From NCBI RefSeq assembly GCF_014644735.1, contig NZ_BMKZ01000006.1:1-52669 (forward strand): DNA of 52,669 nt. Reading direction: 5' to 3'. The DNA comes from Caldalkalibacillus thermarum (GTDB lineage Bacteria > Bacillota > Bacilli > Caldalkalibacillales > Caldalkalibacillaceae). Position numbers and translations under genes: made by a program. Under the pieces are notes generated by a model. The model ran no database searches, was not told the origin of the DNA, and saw only the letters and a list, made by a program, of their open reading frames with translations. Below are positions 44,743-52,669 of this stretch, piece after piece; positions within the stretch are counted from its first letter, which is position 1; each line of letters starts with the position of its first letter.

Positions 44743-46341
44743 TTATTCTTCAATAGATACTTCTCTCAGATGCATAATGCCATCAGGAGAATACCAGAAG
44801 CCGTTCACCTTGGGTGATAAGCCGATCAGATATTCTGGATGATAGAGGTAGATCATCGGGGCTTCATCAACCAGGTACTCCTGAATTTGTTTATACAGCT
44901 CTAAGCGGGTAGCCTCATCCGTTTCCTGGCGGGCTTGATCAAGCATCGCATCTACTTCTTCATTGGTATAGAAGGATCGGTTACCAGGATCCCCGTGGTT
45001 GTTGCTGTGGAACAAGGCATAGGTGCCGTAGTCAGCATCAGCTGTTACAGTGACCCAGCCAAGGATAAACATGTCATGTTCACCGTTAGCCGTTTTTTCC
45101 AGGTAAGCGCCCCATTCCAGCACCTCAATGTCCACTTCAATGCCAACTTCTTTCAATTGGGCTTGAACAACTTCAGCGATGTCTACCCTGATTTGGTTAT
45201 CGTTGGTCCAAATCGTGGTTTTAAATCCGTCTGGATAGCCAGCTTCAGCCAACAGCTCTTTTGCTTTTTCAGGGTTATACTCAAGCTGCTCTAACCCTTC
45301 ATGATAGCCGAAGACAGTGGGAGCCAACGGGCCAGCAGCAGGAATACCAATACCATTAACGACGCCTTCGATGATTTCTTCTTTGTTAATGGCCATAGAG
45401 ATGGCTTGACGCACGCGCACGTCGTTGAATGGTTCCTTTTGAGTATTAAAGCTGATGTAGGTTAAGCTGACACTGTCAGTCCGATAAAGTTCCATATTGG
45501 AAGAACTTTCCACCCGAGCCACATCATTGGGCTGTACAGGCTCAACAATATGCACCTCTCCAGTTTCCAGCATAGCCAGACGGGTGGAATCTTCTGGCAC
45601 AACGGTAAAGGTCACCGTGTCCACTTTAGGCGGCTCACCCCAATAGTTCTCATTACGCTTTAAGACGATTTCCTGGCCAGATTCCCATCTTTCCAGCACA
45701 AACGGACCTGTGCCAACCGGGTTAGTAGCAATCGTTGTTTCCCCGTTTTGCTCAGCCTCAATAGCAGCCGGGCTGATCATTTGTCCGGCAGAGTGGGTAA
45801 AGTGAGCCAGAATCGGAGAGAATGGATAGGCGGTTTTGATTTCAACAGTGTACTCATCGAGCACATTGACTTCTTCCAGCCAGCCGTCGAAAATGAAGGC
45901 ACGCGGAGAACCCAATTCAGGGTCAAGGATACGCTCCAGGTTGACTTTTACCGCTTCGGCATTAAACGGAGTGCCGTCGCTGAAAGTGATGCCTTCACGC
46001 AATTTAAAATGCCAGGTCACGTCATCTACTTGTTCATAGCTTTCAGCAAGCCAGGGTTGAATTTCCCCGTTTTTGTCCCGGACGAACAACGTTTCATAGA
46101 TTTGGCTAGTTACATTACTAGATGGGTTGTCATTGGATCCATGCGGGTCCAAAGACACAGCATCAGACATCACTGCAATTTTCAAATCCCCACCGGCTGC
46201 GGGAGTTTCAGCGGCTTGCCCTTCTCCCTGTCCCTCCGTATCTTCAGGAGCGGGCTCTTCACCGCCGCCACAGGCAGCCAACACCGTCCCTACAGTGAGG
46301 ACCAGGACAGCAAGCCACAGCCATTTGCGATTAAATTTCAT
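44743..46341 (-). CDS. ABC transporter substrate-binding lipoprotein, glutathione/peptide type (family 5)
   Basis: The 532-residue extracytoplasmic protein has a lipoprotein signal ending VLAAC (C24) and an acidic, Gly-rich linker. The SBP_bac_5 domain shows AVSLDPHGSNDNPSSNV near the start, YETLFVRDKNGEIQPWLAESYE and TWHFKLREGITFSDGTPFNAEAV. The closest relatives I recall are annotated as glutathione or dipeptide binding proteins; specificity is not provable here. It is the first gene of the operon with a promoter at 46393-46421. Confidence 0.9.
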   Translation of the reverse strand: MKFNRKWLWLAVLVLTVGTVLAACGGGEEPAPEDTEGQGEGQAAETPAAGGDLKIAVMSDAVSLDPHGSNDNPSSNVTSQIYETLFVRDKNGEIQPWLAESYEQVDDVTWHFKLREGITFSDGTPFNAEAVKVNLERILDPELGSPRAFIFDGWLEEVNVLDEYTVEIKTAYPFSPILAHFTHSAGQMISPAAIEAEQNGETTIATNPVGTGPFVLERWESGQEIVLKRNENYWGEPPKVDTVTFTVVPEDSTRLAMLETGEVHIVEPVQPNDVARVESSSNMELYRTDSVSLTYISFNTQKEPFNDVRVRQAISMAINKEEIIEGVVNGIGIPAAGPLAPTVFGYHEGLEQLEYNPEKAKELLAEAGYPDGFKTTIWTNDNQIRVDIAEVVQAQLKEVGIEVDIEVLEWGAYLEKTANGEHDMFILGWVTVTADADYGTYALFHSNNHGDPGNRSFYTNEEVDAMLDQARQETDEATRLELYKQIQEYLVDEAPMIYLYHPEYLIGLSPKVNGFWYSPDGIMHLREVSIEE

Positions 46342-46392
46342 TCAATTACCCCCTAATCTTGTTTTTAATTTTGTGTACATTTGACATAAACA

Positions 46393-46421
46393 ACTATAAT
46401 GGATAGTTAGTCATTTTGCAA
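46393..46421 (-). promoter_or_regulatory. Promoter of the peptide ABC transporter operon
   Basis: On the minus strand TTGCAA (46416-46421) and TATAGT (46393-46398) are 17 bases apart, about 50 bases before the start codon. The rest of the 275-base gap to glpD shows only AT-rich sequence and the glpD terminator. Confidence 0.6.
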
Positions 46422-46583
46422 GCGTTTTTTTCCGGTTAATTTTGTCAAGACCGACATTCTTCAAACATTTTCGTTAGATTATTTGTTTTTTCGCCATAAT
46501 ATTTCATATCCTCTCTATTGTGTTCACAGGGAAGACAGGTTCAGCAAGCGGCACCATGACCACAGATTAAAGTTTTCATCTGT

Positions 46584-46616
46584 AAAATAAGCGGGCCTTG
46601 ATACTGGGCCCGCTTA
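46584..46616 (-). terminator. Terminator of glpD
   Basis: TAAGCGGGCC (46588-46597) pairs with GGCCCGCTTA (46607-46616). It abuts the glpD stop codon, and the minus-strand tail is TTTTACAG. Confidence 0.85.
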
Positions 46617-48260
46617 CTAGCTTATGACTTGGCAAGAAAGAGATGGCGAGTTCAGCAATTCATTAACTACGGGATAAAGGGCAACATAGGTATCTTTATC
46701 GAAATAAGCAGCTCCTGTGCGCCGGATCAGATAATCCTCAGCATAGACCGTCATTTCGTGTTGCACGCAGTAGCATAATTCGGCTTTAAGCACTGGGTCA
46801 ATTTTCTGCTTCCCTTCTGCCGGATCTAACACCACGACTTCTGGCTCTTGAACCCCCATACGCTTCAAATAGCCGATAATATGCCTAATGTTACTGCCGT
46901 AACGACGTACAAGCTTCTCGGCCTGCTCTTTTTCTACATTAAGTGCGGCTAGCTCCTGCACGTGCTTTTGAACAAAGCCGGGCCATCCTTCCGGTCCCCC
47001 TACCTGGCCACCGGACAACACTTGTGTGGCCGTTTGACAAGGAAGAAACGTGCGCCCTGTTTCTTGCTCCAGTTCCCGGACAACCAAGTCAACGACCCGT
47101 TCCGCCATTTTGCGAAACCCGGTCAGTTTGCCTCCCGCAATGGTGATAAGGCCGGATTCGGAGCGGAAGATTTCGTCCTTGCGGGACAACTCCGACGGAG
47201 ATTTGCCATCTTCATGTATGAGTGGTCTGAGTCCGGCCCAATGGGATTCCACATCGTCCCTGGTAAGCCCGATGGTGGGAAACATGGCATTTGCCGCCTC
47301 CAGCAGGTAGGTGATGTCTTCCTCGTCAACGGGCGGATGGGCCAAGTCCCCTTGATAATCGGTGTCCGTCGTGCCGATATAGGTCTTGCCATCCCGGGGA
47401 ATCGCAAACACCATGCGACCGTCAGGCACATCAAAGTATACCGCTTGACGCAAAGGGAAGCGGCTTTGGTCAACCACGATATGCACCCCTTTGGTCAAAT
47501 GCAGACGTTTCCCCTTGAGAGAGTTGTCTTTTCGGCGGAGCTGATCCACCCATGGGCCTGTGGCATTGACAATTTTGGCAGCATAGATGGCATATTCCCT
47601 TTGTTCCACCCGGTCCGTGACTGCCACGCCGATGAGTTTGCCTTGGTCATATATAAACTCTGTGGCCTCAGCATAGTTAACCGCCAGCGCTCCCTGTTCC
47701 ACGGCGCTCTTAATCACTTCCAGAGTCAGGCGGGCATCATCGGTACGGTACTCCACATATAAGCCGCTGCCCTTCAGGCCGTCTTTCTTCAACAACGGCT
47801 CCCGTGCCAAGGTCTCTTCCTTATTTAACATCACTCTCCGTTCACTTTTCTCCACCCCGGCCAATCTGTCATACAGCCACAAACCAAAAGAGGTAGCCAA
47901 ACGGCCGTATGTCCCGCCCTCCACCAGGGGCAACAGCATCGGCTCCGGAATCACAACATGGGGCGCATTGCGATACAAAATGGCTCTCTCCCGCCCCACT
48001 TCCCGGACCAGGCCGATCTCCCCCTGCTTTAAGTAACGCAAGCCGCCGTGGATCAGTTTGGTAGAACGGCTGCTGGTGCCTGCCGCAAAATCCTGCATCT
48101 CGATAAGCCCTACTCTAAGTCCACGTAAAGTTGCATCCAAGGCAATGCCACAACCGGTAATTCCCCCGCCGATGACTAAAAGGTCTAACGGTTCTCCAGC
48201 CATGCGCTCCAACATAGTGGTGCGGTTGTCTCTGGAAAAAGCCAGTTTCTCTTTGCCCAT
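46617..48260 (-). CDS. glpD: Glycerol-3-phosphate dehydrogenase (FAD, quinone-linked)
   Basis: The 547-residue peripheral membrane flavoprotein oxidises glycerol-3-phosphate to dihydroxyacetone phosphate and passes electrons to menaquinone. The FAD-binding VIGGGITGCGIALDA is at about 29-43, with SSRSTKLIHGGLRYLKQGE and the C-terminal GGKLTGFRKMAERVVD. GlpD of bacilli is about 555 residues, so it is full length. AAGGTGAT precedes the ATG. Its leader carries a terminator-like hairpin, the known target for GlpP antitermination in B. subtilis. Confidence 0.96.
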   Translation of the reverse strand: MGKEKLAFSRDNRTTMLERMAGEPLDLLVIGGGITGCGIALDATLRGLRVGLIEMQDFAAGTSSRSTKLIHGGLRYLKQGEIGLVREVGRERAILYRNAPHVVIPEPMLLPLVEGGTYGRLATSFGLWLYDRLAGVEKSERRVMLNKEETLAREPLLKKDGLKGSGLYVEYRTDDARLTLEVIKSAVEQGALAVNYAEATEFIYDQGKLIGVAVTDRVEQREYAIYAAKIVNATGPWVDQLRRKDNSLKGKRLHLTKGVHIVVDQSRFPLRQAVYFDVPDGRMVFAIPRDGKTYIGTTDTDYQGDLAHPPVDEEDITYLLEAANAMFPTIGLTRDDVESHWAGLRPLIHEDGKSPSELSRKDEIFRSESGLITIAGGKLTGFRKMAERVVDLVVRELEQETGRTFLPCQTATQVLSGGQVGGPEGWPGFVQKHVQELAALNVEKEQAEKLVRRYGSNIRHIIGYLKRMGVQEPEVVVLDPAEGKQKIDPVLKAELCYCVQHEMTVYAEDYLIRRTGAAYFDKDTYVALYPVVNELLNSPSLSCQVIS

Positions 48261-48291
48261 GCTTGATCACCTTTCTGTTTTTCTTGTCGAC

Positions 48292-48351
48292 AATTAAAAA
48301 AGACCGCAAAAACCACTACACTACATAGTATGTAGTGATTTTGTGCGGTCT
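48292..48351 (-). promoter_or_regulatory. glpD leader terminator, probable GlpP antitermination target
   Basis: On the minus strand AGACCGCA and TGCGGTCT (48344-48351 / 48301-48308) enclose an inner ACTACATA/TATGTAGT hairpin, with a T-run at 48296-48300. This is a complete terminator between promoter and start codon. The preceding GGAGTAGACC resembles GGAGAAGACC in the glpF leader and may be part of the GlpP recognition site. Confidence 0.8.
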
Positions 48352-48391
48352 ACTCCAGTTCTCTGACCTGTGCTATGCACTTCTTGAGTTC

Positions 48392-48400
48392 ATTATATCA
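48392..48400 (-). promoter_or_regulatory. glpD promoter (extended -10)
   Basis: TGATATAAT on the minus strand is a perfect extended -10. No convincing -35 box lies 16-18 bases upstream. It gives a leader of about 125 bases containing the terminator. Confidence 0.6.
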
Positions 48401-48452
48401 TAAAAACATTAATGAATGAATCAGTAATTCCAGGATAGATTCAGAGGCTTGC

Positions 48453-48860
48453 TTATTGTTCGATCTCCATTTCCTTCTCCATCCGTTTCCTAAGCTGATT
48501 AAAAAGTTTATAATATTTATTCTTAACTTTATCATAGATCAACCTTGCTTCCTTCTCATCGTAGATGTGCGATGTTTTATTCCGATCGATCATCATTGCT
48601 ATCCATTGTTCTCCTTGTTCGATCAAGCCATAAGCATATGCTTCCTGTATAGCTGCTCTGGGACTCCGGATTTCAGTGACTCCAGCATACTCCAAGAACA
48701 TTTTCATCAGTTTCCAGCTTAATTCAAATGTGAATTCAAACCGTTGTATGACCCCATCATAAACAATATCATGATCTAGCGGAAGGTTAATAGCTTCTTC
48801 TAATCTTTTACAGGCTCGTCTATATTCCTCAAGTTTGCGGTGAAGTCTCTCCCTGGTCAT
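48453..48860 (-). CDS. HEPN-domain toxin of a MNT/HEPN pair (HI0074 family)
   Basis: The 135-residue helical protein has the RX4HXY motif of HEPN RNases as R93-NKTS-H98-I-Y100, plus FEFTFELSWKLMKMFLEYAG, typical of nucleotidyltransferase substrate-binding proteins. In characterised pairs the HEPN protein is an RNase toxin silenced by AMPylation or complexing by MNT. The gene overlaps the MNT gene by 32 bases and is translated after it. It sits between glpD and glpP. Confidence 0.88.
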   Translation of the reverse strand: MTRERLHRKLEEYRRACKRLEEAINLPLDHDIVYDGVIQRFEFTFELSWKLMKMFLEYAGVTEIRSPRAAIQEAYAYGLIEQGEQWIAMMIDRNKTSHIYDEKEARLIYDKVKNKYYKLFNQLRKRMEKEMEIEQ

Positions 48861-49176
48861 AGATCACCACTCCCTCCCGCATAATATCCCCTATCAAATC
48901 TTCATTTTCCAACCGGTCTATAAACAAAACATCAACTTTTAGGGGTGTTGGGATTTCACGTATGGCGTCCTCAATCAAATTTTGCTGACTGTGAGAAGCT
49001 TGATCAGTTTCTATTGCTAAATCTATATCGGAGGTTTGGCGATGTTCACCTCTGGCCCGGGAACCAAATAGAATAACTTTTTTCACCTTTTTGTTAGCCG
49101 CACAATAGGTTTTTAACTGATCTACGAATCGTGGAGAAAGGCCTGAGAAATGTGGATCAAAAGCCACGCTGGACAC
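48829..49176 (-). CDS. MNT-type minimal nucleotidyltransferase antitoxin
   Basis: The 115-residue protein carries the polymerase-beta-like active site GSRARG at 38-43 and the D50-x-D52 pair in SDIDLAIE, with a third acidic residue in KVDVLFID. It would transfer AMP to the HEPN toxin. Start choice is open between GTG at 49176 and GTG at 49167, the latter better spaced after GCGGGG. It is the first gene of the two-gene pair. Confidence 0.88.
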   Translation of the reverse strand: MSSVAFDPHFSGLSPRFVDQLKTYCAANKKVKKVILFGSRARGEHRQTSDIDLAIETDQASHSQQNLIEDAIREIPTPLKVDVLFIDRLENEDLIGDIMREGVVIYDQGETSPQT

Positions 49177-49252
49177 CCCGCTTCAACTTCAAGTTCAACA
49201 TCAAGATTAAGATACTTTTAGTTTAACAGGAATTACAGTAAAATTCACGGAT

Positions 49253-49275
49253 GCCCTGTTGTTTCTGATCAGGGC
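49253..49275 (-). terminator. Weak stem-loop after glpP
   Basis: GCCCTG (49253-49258) pairs with CAGGGC (49270-49275). There is little T-run on the minus strand, so read-through into the MNT/HEPN genes is possible. Confidence 0.4.
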
Positions 49276-49298
49276 GGGAGGGTATAGAGAGCAGTTAT

Positions 49299-49868
49299 CT
49301 AGAGGTCTAAGTGCCATAACTTAGGATCCCCCACAGAGGTGGCTAGCGCCCCGGCCCGCAAGGCTTCCAAGATTTCTTCCTTGTGCTTGATCAGGCCACC
49401 TGCAATTAAGGGAATGGGGAGCTCTTCTGTTAACTCATAAATCACTCGGGGCATCAGCCCAGGCAGGACCTCAATCGCATCCGGCCCGCAGGACCGGACC
49501 AGTTCAATCCCCCGCTTCAAAGCACTGGAGTCAATCAGAAAAATGCGCTGGATGGTCAGCAGTCCCTCTTCTTTGGCCGCTTTGATCAACTGGTTGCGGG
49601 TGGTAATGATGCCATCTGGTTGCCATTCTCTGGCCGCATATTGGATGGCACTTTTGTGATTGGACAGCCCTTCGATAAAATCAAAATGAATAAAAACTGA
49701 CATTCCTGCCGATTTCAACCGGTGCACATAGTCCTTGATCGCAAGCAGATCACCGGTTAAGAGAAAAGCGATGTTGGCCTTGCTGCCAACTGCTTCATCA
49801 ATCAACTCCGGTTTATGAATGGCGGCAATCACTTGTGATTGAACCATATCCACAATAGGAGAATTCAC
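49299..49868 (-). CDS. glpP: Glycerol uptake operon antiterminator
   Basis: The roughly 189-residue TIM-barrel-like RNA-binding protein is activated by glycerol-3-phosphate and prevents termination in the glpFK and glpD leaders. Family segments PELIDEAVGSKANIAFLLTG, SVFIHFDFIEGLS and PIPLIAGGLIKHKEEILEAL are present. An ATG at 49874 directly abuts GGAGG, so I prefer the GTG at 49868, six bases away. Here glpP lies after glpK, unlike B. subtilis where it precedes glpF. Confidence 0.93.
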   Translation of the reverse strand: MNSPIVDMVQSQVIAAIHKPELIDEAVGSKANIAFLLTGDLLAIKDYVHRLKSAGMSVFIHFDFIEGLSNHKSAIQYAAREWQPDGIITTRNQLIKAAKEEGLLTIQRIFLIDSSALKRGIELVRSCGPDAIEVLPGLMPRVIYELTEELPIPLIAGGLIKHKEEILEALRAGALATSVGDPKLWHLDL

Positions 49869-49890
49869 GTCCATCCTCCTTTACAGTCCG

Positions 49891-49918
49891 ATGCCCCCCT
49901 GTACAGGGAGGCATTTTT
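49891..49918. terminator. Stem-loop between glpK and glpP
   Basis: ATGCCCCCC (49891-49899) pairs with GGGAGGCAT (49906-49914) with one mismatch. The T-run (TTTTT) follows on the plus strand, where no gene precedes it. On the minus strand it may attenuate between glpK and glpP. Confidence 0.5.
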
Positions 49919-49929
49919 CTCATTTCACC

Positions 49930-51474
<1,545 letters not shown>

Positions 51475-51525
51475 CTATTTGAAGAAAGGCTTCAATAAAG
51501 GCTAAAGCTTCCTTTTCATCATCCC

Positions 51526-52356
51526 CTAATTAGGACGAGAGTCCATGCATCTTTTTTCTTCATCGCCAACGGAAGAGGAGCGCAGCCGGACAAACAAAGC
51601 TAAGATGGTCAAGGCTGCAACAAAGCCAATCACTGCTCCACTAGAACCGTTTTCAAAAACCAATTTATAAAAATAGGCCCCCAAAACCCCGCCAATAAGC
51701 GGACCAATGACAGGGATCCAGGCATACCCCCAATTTGAATCACCCTTACCGGGAATAGGAAGCAGGAAATGGGCGATTCTGGGCCCTAAATCACGAGCAG
51801 GATTAATGGCATATCCGGTGGTTCCCCCAAGTGACAAACCAATTGCAACAATAAGAAAACCAACAATCAAGGGATTTAAACCCTCCGTAAATTGGTTGGC
51901 GCCTATGGCCAATAAACAAAAGAGAAGGGTAAACGTACCAATTATTTCACTGATAAGATTAGAGGGTGTATGTTTAATAGCCGGATCAGTTGAAAACACT
52001 GCGAGTTTAGCCCCTTTATCTTGGGTTGATCTCCAGTGCGGATAATAATGTAACCAAACAATCACAGCTCCCAGAAAAGCACCAAGGAATTGGGCGATCA
52101 CATAGAGAGGAACTTGTGACCAAGGAAACTCCCCTACCGCAGCCAGACCAATGGTAACAGCAGGATTGATGTGGGCTCCGCTAATCCCTTCAACAGCATA
52201 GACAGCGATCGCCACAGCCAGTCCCCACCCTAACGTAATCACAATCCAGCCGCTATTTTGTGCTTTAGATTTGTTAAGGACTACACCAGCAACCACACCT
52301 CCTCCAAAGATAATCAAGATCATGGTTCCTACCAATTCACCAATAAACGCAGACAT
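51526..52356 (-). CDS. glpF: Glycerol uptake facilitator (aquaglyceroporin)
   Basis: The 276-residue membrane channel has six helices and the two NPA loops, HINPAVT (Asn 64) and AINPARD (about Asn 204). The Asp after the second NPAR marks aquaglyceroporins. The ATG at 52356 follows GAGGGAGGC; a longer upstream frame runs into the leader. It is the first gene of glpF-glpK-glpP and is preceded by a leader terminator. Confidence 0.95.
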   Translation of the reverse strand: MSAFIGELVGTMILIIFGGGVVAGVVLNKSKAQNSGWIVITLGWGLAVAIAVYAVEGISGAHINPAVTIGLAAVGEFPWSQVPLYVIAQFLGAFLGAVIVWLHYYPHWRSTQDKGAKLAVFSTDPAIKHTPSNLISEIIGTFTLLFCLLAIGANQFTEGLNPLIVGFLIVAIGLSLGGTTGYAINPARDLGPRIAHFLLPIPGKGDSNWGYAWIPVIGPLIGGVLGAYFYKLVFENGSSGAVIGFVAALTILALFVRLRSSSVGDEEKRCMDSRPN

Positions 52357-52420
52357 CCCATCGCCTCCCTCGGGTTTGATTTGCATCCGGATTACAACGC
52401 TTACATTTTACGCCTTGCAG

Positions 52421-52480
52421 CAAACAAAAAGAAGACCAAAAAACACACTCCTTGTAAACAGAGTGGTTCTTTTGGTCTTC
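52421..52480 (-). promoter_or_regulatory. glpF leader terminator, probable GlpP antitermination target
   Basis: On the minus strand GAAGACCAAAA and TTTTGGTCTTC (52470-52480 / 52431-52441) form an 11-bp stem with an inner CACTC/GAGTG helix, followed by TTTTTGTTTG. The layout equals the glpD leader hairpin, and the shared GGAG-AGACC prefix suggests a common GlpP site. Confidence 0.78.
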
Positions 52481-52498
52481 TCCTTGTCTCCGACCAAG

Positions 52499-52514
52499 TA
52501 TAGACTTTTCTATA
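52499..52514. repeat. Inverted repeat TATAGA-CTTT-TCTATA at the glpF promoter edge
   Basis: A 6-4-6 dyad covers the likely -10 region of glpF (TATACT on the minus strand ends within it). It also lies at the presumed junction with the insertion-like sequence to the right. Confidence 0.45.
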
Positions 52515-52653
52515 ACTCAACTTTCGCACCTTGAAAAACACGAGAATCCCTTGATTTAACTGGGGAATTTGGCCAAAAAACGCGAAAAACACCCAATCCT
52601 TTGGTAAAATGAAGTTGCCTAAACCAACATCTACCAAGGAAAGGATGTTTTTC

Positions 52654-52669
52654 ATGTCTATCGTACCAA
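52654..52669 (+). CDS. 5' end of an unidentified ORF, possibly a transposase
   Basis: An ATG (MSIVP...) follows AAGGAAAGGATG and an extended -10 (TGGTAAAAT at about 52602). Only five codons are in the window. The preceding 130 bases are unlike the glp leader in base composition and have the look of an IS left end. The assignment is a guess from context. Confidence 0.3.

Overview
The window reads as chromosome of a spore-forming Bacillaceae, probably a thermo- or alkaliphile of the Caldalkalibacillus type. The genus is my inference. The Firmicutes origin rests on a GerA-type germination gene, a YhcN-type sporulation lipoprotein, a spore-coat gene remnant, CsoR/CopZ/CopA, EcsAB and GlpP antitermination, together with strong Shine-Dalgarno sites throughout.

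Layout. 1-1277: the 3' end of a group II intron (domains V and VI) spliced against the second exon of a gerA-family gene. 1390-6035: YhcN-type lipoprotein, small membrane protein and IclR regulator (all minus), divergent from aconitase. 6190-9540: CBS-domain CorC-like protein and formate-THF ligase. 9556-12371: azlCD, a divergent XRE-cupin regulator, and a PAP2 phosphatase. 12477-14212: an iron alcohol dehydrogenase preceded by a decayed fusion of an acyl-CoA ligase tail and a sigma-54 activator. 14380-18556: odhAB (2-oxoglutarate dehydrogenase E1/E2). 18711-21967: csoR-copZ-copA with three CsoR-like sites. 21999-26033: an amidohydrolase remnant, a MoaD-like protein, an aldehyde:ferredoxin oxidoreductase and a divergent flavoprotein. 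26138-28190: two tiny ORFs, namA, and an internally deleted spore-coat gene. 28284-35144: a LacI-controlled TRAP transporter / aldehyde dehydrogenase / iron alcohol dehydrogenase catabolic unit with two matching palindromic operators. 35213-40475: thpR, a guanylate-kinase-like protein, a DUF418 membrane protein, a tiny zinc-ribbon gene under a palindrome-bearing promoter, and ecsAB. 40675-46341: a peptide/glutathione-type ABC importer. 46588-52480: the glycerol regulon (glpF, glpK, glpP, glpD), with terminator leaders before glpF and glpD and a MNT/HEPN pair lying inside it. 52499-52669: what looks like the left end of an insertion sequence.

How it works together. Central carbon metabolism dominates: aconitase and OdhAB serve the TCA cycle, Fhs serves one-carbon metabolism, and the glp genes serve glycerol use. 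The TRAP/ALDH/ADH unit probably imports a small organic acid and oxidises it through an aldehyde; its substrate is unknown. Gene decay is conspicuous: four remnants or interrupted genes (gerA, CoA ligase with sigma-54 activator, amidohydrolase, spore coat) suggest recent deletions and mobile-element activity. No tRNA, rRNA or CRISPR array was seen. Most genes from 9.5 kb onward are on the minus strand.
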